A stretch of 64,000 nucleotides of DNA, taken from positions 1-64,000 of the forward strand of contig JAFIFP010000009.1 of the NCBI GenBank assembly GCA_020831965.1. The letters are read 5' to 3'. The position numbers and the translations under genes are program-made. The notes beneath the pieces were generated by a model. It saw nothing but the letters and a program-made list of their open reading frames with translations. It had not been told where the DNA came from and did not search any database. Source of the stretch: Idiomarina sp. Its GTDB lineage: Bacteria > Pseudomonadota > Gammaproteobacteria > Enterobacterales > Alteromonadaceae. This document shows, piece by piece, positions 18,199 to 27,771 of this stretch. Numbering within the stretch: position 1 is the first letter of the stretch; every line of letters begins with the position of its first letter.

Positions 18199-18298
18199 AT
18201 TTAGAATCTGTAAATCTGCCCTACCCCCCGCGCACGGTTCCATGTATCCTTAGTCGGTTATTAAATGAGAACACGTGCGCAAACCACGGGGAACAACA

Positions 18299-19861
18299 AT
18301 GAGCGATAATAATAATCAAGCGGCTGAACCAAATCCGAACAGCCTCCTCAACCGCATTCTGAATAAAGTAGAAGTCATTGGTAACAAGCTGCCCGATCCG
18401 GCGGTCATGTTCGCCAGTCTTCTCGTCATCGTGTGGTTTTTGTCTTTAATCTTTGCCCAGTTTACATACAGCGAGATTGATCCGCGTAGCGAAGCTCCGG
18501 TGGTGGTAAACAACCTCCTTGCGCCGGCCGCCATGGCTCAGTTCCTCGCAGGTATGGTCACCACCTTTACCTCATTCGCACCTCTCGGCGTTGTACTCGT
18601 CGCAATGCTGGGTATTGGTGTGGCGGAGCGCAGTGGCTTTATTAATGTGGGTATTAAATTGCTGCTGAATAACACCGCTAAAGTGTTGCTCACGCCAATT
18701 TTGATTCTGGTTGCTATTGTGAGCCATACCGCCGTAGATGCGGGCTATGTGCTGGTAATTCCGCTCGGAGGTATTATTTTCTATGCCGCCGGTCGTCACC
18801 CGTTAGCCGGGATTGCCGCCGCCTTTGCTGGGGTATCCGGTGGTTTCAGTGCGAACTTCATTCCAAGCGCCATCGACCCAATGCTCCAAGCGATCACGCA
18901 AGAAGCCGCGCAACTATATGATCCCACAATCATGCTGAACCCACTGAACAACTGGTACTTCACAGCAGCGTCTTGTTTGGTGGTCGTGGCGGTCGGTTGG
19001 TACTTAACCGACAAAGTCGTTGAGCCACGCCTAAAAGGCGTCGTGGTTGACGGTGACCCAGCTGAAATGCCAAAAATCGAGGAAGTTAGCCCGCGGGATC
19101 GCACAGCTTTCACTGCCGGTGGATTGACCATGATCGCCGGTATTGTACTGTTGGTGGTCGCTGTTTGGCCTGAAAGCTCAGCGTTGCGCTCTCCGGAAGG
19201 TGAAATCGCAGCATTTGACGCGCCACTGATGCAATCCATTGTTCCGATTATCTTCTTGCTCTTCTGGATACCGGGCATTGTGCATGGCTATGTGGGCGGA
19301 ACCTTTAAAGAATCCAAAGACGTCATTATGGCCATGTCGAAAACCATGGAAACTATGGCGTACTACTTGGTCATGGCGTTCTTCTGTGCGCTCTTTATCA
19401 AAGCTTTCGGTGACTCGAACCTCGGTATTCTGTTAGCTATGAAAGGCGCAGGCTTCCTGCAGTCACTCGCAGTACCGGGGCCGGTAACGCTGGTCGGTAT
19501 CATCATGCTAGTGGCCATCATCAACTTGTTTGTCGGTTCAGCGAGTGCCAAGTGGCTGCTGATTTCGCCAATCTTCGTGCCGATGTTAATGCAATTAGGT
19601 ATTTCACCAGACTTAACGCAGGCGGCTTACCGTGTCGGTGACTCTGTGAGTAACATCATCACGCCGTTGCTGCCCTACTTCCCATTGGTAGTGGTGTACT
19701 GTCAGCGCTATGTGAAGAACACAGGTATCGGTACGCTGGTCTCTATGATGCTACCGTTCAGTGTCGCACTCGGTATTGTGTGGACAGCATTCTTGCTGCT
19801 CTACTGGACCATCGGCATTCCGTTGGGCGTGCAAGCCAACTACATTTACCCAGCAGGTTAA
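18299..19861 (+). CDS. AbgT-family inner-membrane transporter
   Basis: 520 residues from the ATG at 18299, preceded by GGGGA. An upstream GTG frame from 18275 adds only eight unconvincing residues. It is a polytopic membrane protein with the AbgT-family organisation. Features include LLNRILNKVEVIGNKLPDPAVMFASL at the N-terminus, the SHTAVDAGYVLVIPLG re-entrant region, and FVGSASAKW and GDSVSNIITPLLPYFPLV near the C-terminus. Members import p-aminobenzoyl-glutamate or export sulfonamide-like drugs (MtrF, YdaH); which applies here cannot be decided. It is followed by a rho-independent terminator. Confidence 0.9.
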   Translation: MSDNNNQAAEPNPNSLLNRILNKVEVIGNKLPDPAVMFASLLVIVWFLSLIFAQFTYSEIDPRSEAPVVVNNLLAPAAMAQFLAGMVTTFTSFAPLGVVLVAMLGIGVAERSGFINVGIKLLLNNTAKVLLTPILILVAIVSHTAVDAGYVLVIPLGGIIFYAAGRHPLAGIAAAFAGVSGGFSANFIPSAIDPMLQAITQEAAQLYDPTIMLNPLNNWYFTAASCLVVVAVGWYLTDKVVEPRLKGVVVDGDPAEMPKIEEVSPRDRTAFTAGGLTMIAGIVLLVVAVWPESSALRSPEGEIAAFDAPLMQSIVPIIFLLFWIPGIVHGYVGGTFKESKDVIMAMSKTMETMAYYLVMAFFCALFIKAFGDSNLGILLAMKGAGFLQSLAVPGPVTLVGIIMLVAIINLFVGSASAKWLLISPIFVPMLMQLGISPDLTQAAYRVGDSVSNIITPLLPYFPLVVVYCQRYVKNTGIGTLVSMMLPFSVALGIVWTAFLLLYWTIGIPLGVQANYIYPAG

Positions 19862-19881
19862 AACCTCGGGAATTTTCGACC

Positions 19882-19911
19882 AGGAGCCGCTGCAAGCGGC
19901 TCCTTTTTTTT
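19882..19911 (+). terminator. Rho-independent terminator after the AbgT-family gene
   Basis: An 8-bp G+C-rich stem (GGAGCCGC / GCGGCTCC) with a 5-base loop is followed by eight T. It lies 21 bases after the stop codon, on the coding strand. Confidence 0.9.
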
Positions 19912-19959
19912 GCGGTCATGCTAAGATGCTTTCATCAGTTTTCCTTCGGATGAGATTCT

Positions 19960-21126
19960 ATGGCGCGCATTCCAGCATTCCTTGATATGTACCGGGAGTT
20001 GATTGCTCATCCCTCGGTCTCTTGTTTAAACCCAGCACTCGATATCTCCAATCGCGCAGTCATTGATAGCTTAGGCCAATGGCTTACGTCCCTCGGTTTT
20101 ACGGTGCAAATTGAAGAGCTCGAAGCCCAGCGCGGAAAGTTCAATCTACTCGCTCGCATTGGCCCAGCCCAAGCGACTGGTGGTCTTCTGCTCGCGGGTC
20201 ATACCGATACCGTGCCTTGGGATGAAGGACGTTGGACACGCAGCCCATTTGAGCTTACCGAAGCAGACAACAAGCTCTATGGTCTTGGCACTGCCGACAT
20301 GAAAGGCTTTTTCGCCTTTGTGCTCGAAGCCTTGCGCGAGCTCGATCTTAGTCAGTTAAAGAAACCGCTGTATATTCTCGCGACTGCCGACGAAGAAACG
20401 ACTATGGCGGGCGCGCGTGAACTTCACCGGTTTGCCAACCTTACACCAGACTACGCAGTGATCGGCGAGCCTACCAATATGGTGCCGGTGCGCATGCATA
20501 AAGGCCACACCACGGATTGCATCCGCATTACCGGTAAGACCGGTCACAGCTCGGATCCAGCCGCGGGTATCAACGCGATCGAAGTCATGCATCAAGTGAT
20601 TCACGAGTTACTGGGCTTGCAGCAACACTTCAAAGATAGCTTTAGCGAGCCCGCATTTAAGGTGCCTTACCCAACACTCAATTTGGGGCATATTCGTGGC
20701 GGTGATGCCGCCAACCGAATTTGTGCCTGCTGCGAACTGCATATGGATATGCGGCCTCTACCTGGTATGTCTGTGACCTTATTGAATGAACTGCTCGATC
20801 AACGTTTGGCAGAAGTACAAAAACGCTACCCCGGCGCGATTGCAATCACGCCCATGCATCCGCCAATTCCCGGTTATGCCTGCCCTGCCGACGCCAGTCT
20901 TGTAAGACTCGCCGAAGAACTGAGCGGTCACACTGCAGAACCCGCGAACTATTGCACCGAAGCCCCCTTTGTGGACGCCTTAGGCTGCGAAACCATTGTG
21001 ATGGGTCCAGGCTCCATTGCCCAAGCACATCAACCTGACGAATTTATTCGGTTAGACGAAGTTGCTCCAGCACAGCAAAAGCTGCGTCAGTTAATTCACA
21101 GGCTTTGTATAGGGGCTGCGGCATGA
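19960..21126 (+). CDS. argE: Acetylornithine deacetylase (M20A peptidase family)
   Basis: 388 residues, the usual ArgE length. It removes acetate from N-acetylornithine in linear arginine biosynthesis, in the cytoplasm, with divalent metal. Visible metal and catalytic motifs are GHTDTVPW (His and the catalytic Asp), GTADMKG (bridging Asp), DEETT (general-base Glu and ligand) and VIGEPT (ligand Glu). A dimerisation domain spans roughly residues 180-285 ([20 protein letters not shown]). The C-terminal part has [23 protein letters not shown], with the last His ligand. The gene overlaps rnhB as ATGA. No ARG box could be recognised in the 48 bases before it. Confidence 0.9.
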   Translation: MARIPAFLDMYRELIAHPSVSCLNPALDISNRAVIDSLGQWLTSLGFTVQIEELEAQRGKFNLLARIGPAQATGGLLLAGHTDTVPWDEGRWTRSPFELTEADNKLYGLGTADMKGFFAFVLEALRELDLSQLKKPLYILATADEETTMAGARELHRFANLTPDYAVIGEPTNMVPVRMHKGHTTDCIRITGKTGHSSDPAAGINAIEVMHQVIHELLGLQQHFKDSFSEPAFKVPYPTLNLGHIRGGDAANRICACCELHMDMRPLPGMSVTLLNELLDQRLAEVQKRYPGAIAITPMHPPIPGYACPADASLVRLAEELSGHTAEPANYCTEAPFVDALGCETIVMGPGSIAQAHQPDEFIRLDEVAPAQQKLRQLIHRLCIGAAA

Positions 21127-21701
21127 CCGACACCTCGTTAATTTATGTCTGTGGCGCTGACGAAGCAGGCCGTGGCCCTATTGCGGGCCCGGTGGTAGCG
21201 GCCGCAGTCATCCTTGACCCGAAGCGGCCGATTGATGGCATTAATGACTCGAAGAAATTAAGCGAGAAGAAACGCAATGCGTTAAGTCTGTTGATTAAAG
21301 AAAACGCACTCGCTTGGGCTATCGCACAATGTGACGTGGATGAAATCGACAATCTAAATATTCTTCAAGCGTCGCTACTTGCCATGCAACGAGCCATTGA
21401 AAGCCTCAGTGTGAAGCCTGAGCTTGCACTGATCGACGGCAACAAGCTTCCAAAAGGACTCAGTATGCCGGCACGCGCCGTCATCGGCGGTGATGCAATT
21501 GAACCCGCGATTGGCGCCGCATCAATTCTCGCTAAAGTAGAACGCGATCGGCAGATGCTCGCTTGGCATACCGAATACCCGCAGTATGAGTTTGATCGTC
21601 ACAAGGCGTACCCAACACCGCGGCATTTGGAGTTATTGCGCGAACATGGCGTCAGCCCCGTGCATCGCCGCAGCTTCCGTCCCGTGCGCGAACTACTCTA
21701 A
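21123..21701 (+). CDS. rnhB: Ribonuclease HII
   Basis: 192 residues from the ATG at 21123, which overlaps the argE stop (ATGA). It nicks RNA 5' of the RNA-DNA junction at single ribonucleotides in DNA, for ribonucleotide excision repair. Catalytic carboxylates are visible: DE in [14 protein letters not shown], Asp in ALIDGNKLP, and Asp in the later [11 protein letters not shown] segment. The GRG substrate-sensing motif and the [11 protein letters not shown] block typical of RNase HII are intact. In many relatives rnhB sits directly before dnaE; here dnaE is about 16-19 kb away. Confidence 0.95.
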   Translation: MTDTSLIYVCGADEAGRGPIAGPVVAAAVILDPKRPIDGINDSKKLSEKKRNALSLLIKENALAWAIAQCDVDEIDNLNILQASLLAMQRAIESLSVKPELALIDGNKLPKGLSMPARAVIGGDAIEPAIGAASILAKVERDRQMLAWHTEYPQYEFDRHKAYPTPRHLELLREHGVSPVHRRSFRPVRELL

Positions 21702-21710
21702 GGACAACTA

Positions 21711-22490
21711 ATGAGCAAAATTCAAGGTCAAACTATCTGGTTAACTGGCGCGTCTTCAGGCATTGGTTTGGCGCTGGCAGAAGCTCTCGCCGCACAAGGG
21801 GCTCGTCTTATACTCACCGCACGCAGCGTCGATACGCTCGAAGCGCTCGCTGAGCGCTTACCAGGAGAACATCGAGTCTTCCCCATAGATTTAATGGACC
21901 CAGAAGGCGCCTACGCGCAAGGCCAGGCACTTCTCGAGTCAGAGCAGGTGGATGTCTTAATTAACAACGCTGGAGTCTCTCAGCGCAGCCTGACACTCGA
22001 CACCGAGCTTCAGGTGTATCGCGACCTTATGGAAATTAACTATTTCAGTGTTGTCGCACTCACCAAAGCCGTGCTGCCACAGATGCAAAGTCGCGGCACA
22101 GGACATATTGTGACGATTTCGAGTGTGGCAGGGAAAGTCGGCACCAAAATGCGCAGTGGTTATGCTGGAGCTAAGTTTGGTGTGATCGGCTTTATGGATT
22201 GTCTACGTGCCGAAACGTTCTCACAGGGTATTAAAGTAACCACCATTTGCCCCGGCTTCGTTCATACCCAAGTCGCCCACAACGCACTCACTGGAGATGG
22301 CAGTAAGCTCAATCAACCCGACCCAGACAATACCGGTGGTATTTCTGCGGAGCAATGTGCAGACGAGATTATTCGCGCCATCCTGCGTAACCGCGACGAA
22401 GTGATCGTTGGGAAAGGCCTCAGCAAACTCGCCCCTACCCTACAACGCTTCTTCCCCGGCGTGGTAAGAAAGCTCGTCGCCAAGCGATAA
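21711..22490 (+). CDS. Short-chain dehydrogenase/reductase
   Basis: 259 residues, a classical SDR. The nucleotide-binding motif is TGASSGIGLAL near the N-terminus, NNAG lies near residue 86, and the catalytic Ser-Tyr-Lys is in TISSVAGKVGTKMRSGYAGAK. The overall pattern resembles the DHRS7-like group of reductases acting on hydrophobic carbonyl or hydroxyl substrates. The substrate is not predictable. It starts 9 bases after rnhB and is probably the last gene of the argE-rnhB transcript. Confidence 0.85.
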   Translation: MSKIQGQTIWLTGASSGIGLALAEALAAQGARLILTARSVDTLEALAERLPGEHRVFPIDLMDPEGAYAQGQALLESEQVDVLINNAGVSQRSLTLDTELQVYRDLMEINYFSVVALTKAVLPQMQSRGTGHIVTISSVAGKVGTKMRSGYAGAKFGVIGFMDCLRAETFSQGIKVTTICPGFVHTQVAHNALTGDGSKLNQPDPDNTGGISAEQCADEIIRAILRNRDEVIVGKGLSKLAPTLQRFFPGVVRKLVAKR

Positions 22491-22507
22491 AACATCAGCC
22501 TATACAT

Positions 22508-22692
22508 CCGCGGGTAGGCGCTGCGGCACGGCATGCAATGCATCGCACACCAACAAACCCAAATCCAACATCGCGGTAGGCGATGCATCGCATCGCGCAC
22601 AGCCAAACCCAAATCCACCGCGATCACGCATTTCCAATGCAACGCATCGCACACCAACAAACCCAATTCAACACCGCGGCACGGCATGCAAT
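22508..22692. repeat. Degenerate tandem repeat, about 3.5 units of 50-60 bp
   Basis: This intergenic block holds imperfect units rich in GCAT/CGCA. A 22-bp sequence (GCATCGCACACCAACAAACC and two more bases) occurs identically at 22540-22561 and 22644-22665. A diverged copy ends CAAACCCAAATCCA around 22604-22617. A 17-bp sequence (GCGGCACGGCATGCAAT) occurs at 22523-22539 and 22676-22692. A short related stretch (TGATGCACCGCATCACGCAC) appears near 34352-34371 after the patatin gene, suggesting a dispersed family. I see no coding potential in it. Confidence 0.65.
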
Positions 22693-22728
22693 ACATGCCC
22701 TACCCAAAAATCACAAACACTACAAACA

Positions 22729-22756
22729 AAAACGGCGCTCATTAGAGCGCCGTTTT
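22729..22756. terminator. Bidirectional rho-independent terminator
   Basis: A perfect 12-bp inverted repeat (AAAACGGCGCTC / GAGCGCCGTTTT) with a 4-base ATTA loop. It lies between the short-chain dehydrogenase gene and the convergent E2 gene, and T-rich ends on both strands let it serve both transcripts. Confidence 0.85.
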
Positions 22757-22773
22757 AACAATGCAAATCTAGC

Positions 22774-24357
22774 CTAACGCATTACCGTCAGCATCTGCAT
22801 TGGTTCTTCCAAGAATTGTTGCCAACGCTTATTGAAGTTCGCAATAGTCGCCCCATCAATGATCCGATGGTCACCCGACCAGCTTGCCGTCATCAAGTCG
22901 CGACCCACTACCGAACCATCAGCTGCAAAGCGTGGTAGCGTCTGAACTTTACCCAAGGCCACAATTGCCGCTTCCGGCTTATTAATGATCGGTGTAGTCA
23001 CCGTACCACCCACAACCCCAATATTTGAGATAGTAATGGTACCGCCCTTCATGTCAGCCTGTGCCACTTTCCCTTCGCGAGCTGACTGAGTAAGGCGATT
23101 CACTTCCTCCGCTACTTCGAGCAGCGACTTGTGCTGAACCTGCTTGATATTCGGAACCATCAAGCCGACTTTAGTCGCCACCGCCATACCAATGTTATGG
23201 TCATCGAAATAGGTGATTTCCGTCGCGTCGTCATTCAGCTGTGCATTCATAATTGGGAACTCGGTCAAAGCCAAGCTCAATGCCTTAATAAAGAATGGCA
23301 TTAAGGTTAAGCGAATGCCTTGGTCCGCATAGTGAGCCTTGAGTTTCGCATGCAATGCACGCAAATCTGTCAGATCAAACTCTTCCGCGTACGTAAAGTG
23401 AGGAATAGTGCGCACCGACTCGGTCATTTGACGCGCCATTGCTGCGCGCACACCACGCATCGGCTCAGTGCGCGTACCACCGGTTTTCGCTACTGGCGCT
23501 GACTGCGTGCTTGTCGCTGCAGAAGATGCTGCAGACGCTGAGCTCTGGCTCAGATCTTCCTTCAGGATACGACCTTTCTTGCCACTACCCTGCACTTGGC
23601 TTAAATCAATATCTTGCTCACGCGCACGCCGACGCACGGCAGGGCTGGCAAGTACTTTGCCCGGTAACGCAGGCTTTGGCGCCTCGTAATTCCCACCGGC
23701 TGAACGCGCGGCTTCATTTGCAGGAGCTGCACTCGCTTGTGCTGGCTCCGGCGCTGATGCTTCATCCGCATCGCCTTCACCGGTAAGCGCAAACAAGGGC
23801 TCTCCAACCCGCGCAATGTCACCTTTCGCGTAGTAGAGCTTCGAAACAACACCGTCTAGCTTGGCGGGAATTTCAACGACCGCTTTGTCCGTCATGACCT
23901 CCACGACGACTTGGTCTTCTTCCACTGTATCGCCTTCGCTGACCTTCCACTCAACGATTTCACACTCCACAATACCTTCACCGATATCTGGCAAGATAAA
24001 GTCTGCAGAGCTTGCTTTCGGTGTGCTCGCCGGAGCCGTTGCCTTCACTTCTTCTGGCTTCGAGTCTGCAGGCGCTTTCGTTTGCGGTTTTGACTCAGCT
24101 TCAGCCGGTGCCGAATTACCTTTTGAGTTAATCGCAAACAAGGGTTCACCCACCTTGGCGATGTCGCCTTTGGCGTAGTAAAGCTTGGAGACTACACCGT
24201 CAAACTTTGCGGGGATCTCAACAACCGCTTTGTCCGTCATGACCTCGACGACGACTTGGTCTTCTTTGACCACATCGCCTTCTTTTACTTGCCATTCGAC
24301 GATCTCGCACTCGACAATTCCTTCACCGATATCCGGCAGAATAAAATCAGTACTCAT
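22774..24357 (-). CDS. bkdB: Branched-chain 2-oxoacid dehydrogenase E2 (dihydrolipoyl acyltransferase)
   Basis: A 527-residue core of the complex that transfers acyl groups from E1 to CoA. Two lipoyl domains lie at about residues 1-77 and 117-193, each with EVMTDKAVVEIP carrying the lipoylated Lys, joined by Ala/Pro/Glu-rich linkers. A peripheral-subunit binding domain follows (about 235-270: VLASPAVRRRAREQDIDLSQ). The catalytic acyltransferase domain ends in SWSGDHRIIDGATIANF with the His and Asp of the active site. Two lipoyl domains are more than the single one usual in BCKDH E2. It is the last gene of the operon, with no E3 gene in the locus, so dihydrolipoamide dehydrogenase must come from elsewhere. 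Confidence 0.88.
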   Translation of the reverse strand: MSTDFILPDIGEGIVECEIVEWQVKEGDVVKEDQVVVEVMTDKAVVEIPAKFDGVVSKLYYAKGDIAKVGEPLFAINSKGNSAPAEAESKPQTKAPADSKPEEVKATAPASTPKASSADFILPDIGEGIVECEIVEWKVSEGDTVEEDQVVVEVMTDKAVVEIPAKLDGVVSKLYYAKGDIARVGEPLFALTGEGDADEASAPEPAQASAAPANEAARSAGGNYEAPKPALPGKVLASPAVRRRAREQDIDLSQVQGSGKKGRILKEDLSQSSASAASSAATSTQSAPVAKTGGTRTEPMRGVRAAMARQMTESVRTIPHFTYAEEFDLTDLRALHAKLKAHYADQGIRLTLMPFFIKALSLALTEFPIMNAQLNDDATEITYFDDHNIGMAVATKVGLMVPNIKQVQHKSLLEVAEEVNRLTQSAREGKVAQADMKGGTITISNIGVVGGTVTTPIINKPEAAIVALGKVQTLPRFAADGSVVGRDLMTASWSGDHRIIDGATIANFNKRWQQFLEEPMQMLTVMR

Positions 24358-24368
24358 AGGAGCTCCTG

Positions 24369-25346
24369 TCAGTAATTCAGTGAACGCTTAATCGCTTCAT
24401 ATGTCTTCAGGTGGTCAGAGAAATATTCTTTCTCATGCGCCAATGGATACGGCGTATCCAGACCAGAAGCTCGCATAATGGGCGACTCAAGATACAGGAA
24501 GCAACGTTCCTGAATGGTCGCCGCCACTTCACTACCAAATGCCATGGTGTGAGGCGCCTCTTGGCTAATCACTAAGCGGCCAGTTTTCATAACCGACTCA
24601 GCCACAGTGTCCGCGTCCCAGGGTTGGATACTGCGGAGATCGACAATCTCAACACTCACGCCATCTTTCTCTGCAAGTGCGACAGCACGCTCAATCACTT
24701 CGATTTGCGCACCCCAGCCCACTAGAGTCACGTCCGAGCCTTCTTGCACAACTTCCGCTTTACCTAACGGCAGCGTGTACTCTTCTTCTGGGACTTCGCC
24801 AACTGCGGCGCGATACAAGCGCTTAGGCTCAAGGAATAAGACCGGATTTGGATCGAAAATCGCACTCAACAATAACCCTTTCGCTTGATAGGGGTTACGT
24901 GGCACCACAATTTTCAAACCCGGCGTATGGGCAAAATATGCTTCTGGTGACTGAGAGTGGTAGTGACCACCATGAATGCCGCCGCCGTATGGCGTACGAA
25001 TGGTTAAGCCACCTACGTTGAATTCATTGCCCGACCGATAACGGAACTTCGCCGTTTCATTCACAATTTGATCGAACGCCGGGAAAATATAATCACCGAA
25101 CTGAATCTCAGCGACCGGCAACGAGCCTTGGGCCGCCAAGCCATTAGCAAAACCGATAATGCCTTGCTCCACCAATGGCGTATTAAAGCAGCGCGCGCGG
25201 CCATACTTTTCCTGCAAACCGCTGGTAGCACGGAAAACGCCGCCGAAATGGCCAACATCTTCGCCAAACACGCTGACTTTGTCATTCTTCGCCATCGCCA
25301 CATCAAGGGCACTATTGATGGCTTGTAGTAAATTCATCTTCGCCAT
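24369..25346 (-). CDS. bkdA2: Branched-chain 2-oxoacid dehydrogenase E1 beta subunit
   Basis: 325 residues. With the alpha subunit it forms the ThDP-dependent E1 that decarboxylates the 2-oxoacids of Val, Leu and Ile. [20 protein letters not shown] and [20 protein letters not shown] are close to the animal and Pseudomonas BCKDH beta subunit and less like pyruvate dehydrogenase. The catalytic His region is [19 protein letters not shown]. The C-terminal transketolase domain follows. Its ATG overlaps the stop of the alpha gene by one base (TAATG), ensuring equal synthesis, and the E2 gene follows after 11 bases. Confidence 0.9.
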   Translation of the reverse strand: MAKMNLLQAINSALDVAMAKNDKVSVFGEDVGHFGGVFRATSGLQEKYGRARCFNTPLVEQGIIGFANGLAAQGSLPVAEIQFGDYIFPAFDQIVNETAKFRYRSGNEFNVGGLTIRTPYGGGIHGGHYHSQSPEAYFAHTPGLKIVVPRNPYQAKGLLLSAIFDPNPVLFLEPKRLYRAAVGEVPEEEYTLPLGKAEVVQEGSDVTLVGWGAQIEVIERAVALAEKDGVSVEIVDLRSIQPWDADTVAESVMKTGRLVISQEAPHTMAFGSEVAATIQERCFLYLESPIMRASGLDTPYPLAHEKEYFSDHLKTYEAIKRSLNY

Positions 25347-26530
25347 TATTTTACCCTCTCCGATGTGGCTGGATATGCATCTGGATAGTTGCGGATATGC
25401 GCCTTCAAGGTTTCGAGCTGCTCATGCAGAATCGGAATCGGCGTATCGTAAACGTCAGAGATAATTTCATCCACGTGAGGGACTGGCACTTTCTCAGCTT
25501 CTTTCAATGCTGCAAGTACTGCTTCTTTATGCGACGCCATTTGCTGCTCTGCCGCTTCATCGGTGATCCAGCCTTGTGCAACTAACCACTTCTGGAAACG
25601 CACCATAGGCTCCTTGTCACGCCATTGAGCTTCTTCGTCTTTCGTGCGGTAACCGGTAGGGTCATCAGAAGTGGAGTGACCGGCCATCCGGTAGGACATC
25701 GCTTCGATCAGCACCGGTGTATTCTCTTCAACCGCGAGACGGCGGGCTTCTTGCGTTGCCTGATATACCGCGAGGATATCATTACCGTCAACACGAATAG
25801 CCCGCATGCCGTAACCCGTTGCACGGGGTGCAATACCATCACCAGCAAATTGCTCACTCGCTGGCGTAGAGATAGCATAGCCATTATTACGACAGAAGAA
25901 AATTGCAGGTACTTCGAACACCGCCGCCATATTCAAGCCTGCGTGGAAGTCACCTTCAGAAGCCGCACCTTCGCCGAAGTACACCAGCGTACAGGTCTTG
26001 TCACCACTTTGCTTTTGACCATAGGCATAACCCGCCGCTTGGGGAATTTGTGTACCCAAAGGCGAAGAAATGGTCATAAAGTTCAAAGCAGCACAACCAT
26101 AGTGCACAGGCATTTGCCGACCTTTACCCAGATCTTGCTCGTTTGAGAACAACTGATTCATGAACTGCTTAACCGTAAAGCCGCGGTACGCCAACGCGCC
26201 CTGCTCTCGGTACTGGCCCATAATCATGTCTTCAAACTTCAATGCCGCCGCAGAACCAATGCTCGCGGCCTCTTCACCTAAGGAGGACAGGTAGAAACTA
26301 ATTCGACCTTGGCGCTGCGCCGCGAACATGCGCTCATCAAGTAAGCGAATGAACTGCATGGTGCTGAACATTTTTAGAGCGAGCTCTTTGTCAATGTCAG
26401 GGAGCTTCGCGCCTTTGTGTACTGTGCCGTCGTCTTTCAGCAGCTGGAACATGGGAATGTTCACTGCGTGCGGCGGGATCACTGTCAATTCTGACGTGAC
26501 CTGAGTCTTTGGTGCTTTTTCCTTCGCCAT
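25346..26530 (-). CDS. bkdA1: Branched-chain 2-oxoacid dehydrogenase E1 alpha subunit
   Basis: 394 residues from the ATG at 26530. A frame open to 26620 is rejected because it would read through the promoter and operator region. [20 protein letters not shown] and [11 protein letters not shown] match BCKDH alpha subunits. The ThDP/Mg motif is [17 protein letters not shown] with [10 protein letters not shown]. The phosphorylation-loop equivalent is [16 protein letters not shown], where the His and Ser surround the active site. It is the first gene of the E1alpha-E1beta-E2 operon, whose likely substrates are branched-chain 2-oxoacids. Regulation by a catabolic repressor or activator is suggested by the upstream palindrome. 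Confidence 0.9.
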   Translation of the reverse strand: MAKEKAPKTQVTSELTVIPPHAVNIPMFQLLKDDGTVHKGAKLPDIDKELALKMFSTMQFIRLLDERMFAAQRQGRISFYLSSLGEEAASIGSAAALKFEDMIMGQYREQGALAYRGFTVKQFMNQLFSNEQDLGKGRQMPVHYGCAALNFMTISSPLGTQIPQAAGYAYGQKQSGDKTCTLVYFGEGAASEGDFHAGLNMAAVFEVPAIFFCRNNGYAISTPASEQFAGDGIAPRATGYGMRAIRVDGNDILAVYQATQEARRLAVEENTPVLIEAMSYRMAGHSTSDDPTGYRTKDEEAQWRDKEPMVRFQKWLVAQGWITDEAAEQQMASHKEAVLAALKEAEKVPVPHVDEIISDVYDTPIPILHEQLETLKAHIRNYPDAYPATSERVK

Positions 26531-26591
26531 AATGCTTTCTCGTTTTGCAGAGCCCAAATGGGATCCTAGACAGTTTAGCCAATTGCGGGCA

Positions 26592-26620
26592 ACTTTACCT
26601 TTACGTAAAGGTCGATGCAA
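26592..26620 (-). promoter_or_regulatory. Promoter with overlapping palindromic operator of the branched-chain 2-oxoacid dehydrogenase operon
   Basis: On the minus strand TTGCAT (26620-26615) and TAAAGT (26597-26592) are separated by 17 bp and fit sigma-70 -35 and -10 boxes. A 16-bp perfect palindrome ACCTTTACGTAAAGGT (26597-26612) fills the spacer. The site lies about 62-90 bp before the E1 alpha start. A palindrome within the spacer is where MerR-type regulators bind. LiuR, the MerR-family regulator of branched-chain amino acid catabolism in gammaproteobacteria, prefers TTTACGT...ACGTAAA-like sites. The assignment to LiuR is inference. Confidence 0.55.
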
Positions 26621-26708
26621 ACGCTACGCTCAAACCTGCGCTGAATCGAGTGTCCAATAGGACGTACACCCCTGATTTCTTATGCGTTCTAGCGAGCGGC
26701 TGACCTCA

Positions 26709-27740
26709 TCAGACCAGCTCGAGTGATTCTGTTGGAATAGCGACCACAGTCAATAGTGCCCGTTGCCCTAATGCAACCTTCGCGTTAGGGAAAATTATTG
26801 ACTCCCCTTCCGTTTCGACTACATAGGACGTTTCACCGTCGCGGGCAAGCTCATAGCCCAGTGAGAATTCTGTGAAGTTCGCTACGTTGTCTGGAAAGTT
26901 CAAAACAAAATCTTCTTGCGTACGGTTAATCGTACGAAGGACCTGGTAGACCAAGAAGTCGTCCGCATCGAAGTCATCCACTGCCGGCTCATCTTCAGTT
27001 AATAAGTCACGTAATAATGCCTTGGTTTGCACGAATCGACTCATGTCATTCTGACCAAATGGATGCACTTTACCCAGTTCAACCGTAAATGCGTCCGCAC
27101 CGAAGGTATTCACCGAGTAATAAGAAAAGGTGGTAGTCGGCGCCTCATTCAGTAAGAACACAGACACTCCCATCGCTTTTAGTAGCTGCATCTGGCGCAT
27201 ACGGTAAGGCTTACCATTGGTATAAGGATAGACTGCAAACTTCTCATGCTGTGAATCACGAATGGCCGTATGCATATCGTAGTGCAAGCGCTCACGTGCT
27301 CCGTCGGGAGCTTCCGTAAAAAAACGCTCCATATAATGTTCAATCTTCTGTGCCCGCATCCGCTCAGCGTTAACCAATCCAGGTCCTTTGCTATGCGCGC
27401 CGCTAAACAACCGATTCATATTCTCTTCAACGAAGCGGCGCCCCACGTTAATCGCCGCTGGGTTTGCAATCAAAAACATCACCCGTGCCCGAGGCACTAG
27501 ACTGCCTTCTTTTAACGCTTCGATGAGTTCATCACAGATTTCGATAGGTGCGGTTTCGTCCCCATGCACGGCACAAGACAGCACCAAGTCACGTTGATTT
27601 GGATAGGCAGGCGTAAACACAATAACGCCACTATCCCACACTTCAATTCGTGTACCGTTTTCCAGAGTTTCCCGCGCATAAATATCCGTGCCCCACTCGT
27701 GCGCACGTGTCCAACTCAGGAAGTTTTCCTTCGGAATCAC
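26709..27740 (-). CDS. astE: Succinylglutamate desuccinylase
   Basis: 343 residues from the GTG at 27740. A frame open to 27854 is rejected because an AAGGAGAG ribosome binding site lies just before this GTG, and the resulting length fits AstE. It performs the last step of the arginine succinyltransferase pathway, giving glutamate and succinate. Zinc and catalytic motifs are HGDETAPIE (His and Glu ligands), NMNRLFSG (substrate Arg), HYDMHTAIR (His ligand), and ELGKVHPFGQND with the catalytic-region Glu. No other ast genes are nearby, so the pathway context is missing. A related acylase role cannot be excluded. Confidence 0.82.
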   Translation of the reverse strand: MIPKENFLSWTRAHEWGTDIYARETLENGTRIEVWDSGVIVFTPAYPNQRDLVLSCAVHGDETAPIEICDELIEALKEGSLVPRARVMFLIANPAAINVGRRFVEENMNRLFSGAHSKGPGLVNAERMRAQKIEHYMERFFTEAPDGARERLHYDMHTAIRDSQHEKFAVYPYTNGKPYRMRQMQLLKAMGVSVFLLNEAPTTTFSYYSVNTFGADAFTVELGKVHPFGQNDMSRFVQTKALLRDLLTEDEPAVDDFDADDFLVYQVLRTINRTQEDFVLNFPDNVANFTEFSLGYELARDGETSYVVETEGESIIFPNAKVALGQRALLTVVAIPTESLELV

Positions 27741-27744
27741 AAAT

Positions 27745-27752
27745 CTCTCCTT
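27745..27752 (-). promoter_or_regulatory. Ribosome binding site deciding the astE GTG start
   Basis: AAGGAGAG on the minus strand, 4 bases before the GTG at 27740-27738. It is the only strong Shine-Dalgarno near the 5' end of this frame. Confidence 0.8.
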
Positions 27753-27771
27753 TCTTATCGCTATTTTATTC

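Noticed and set aside
18275-18298. Upstream GTG start for the AbgT-family transporter
   Set aside because: The ATG at 18299 has the better ribosome binding site and the extra residues are not family-like.
22533-22777. Short frames in the intergenic repeat
   Set aside because: They encode only repeat-derived low-complexity peptides with no start signals.
25625-26146. 173-codon plus-strand frame inside the E1 alpha gene
   Set aside because: It is antisense to conserved catalytic motifs and has no family signal.
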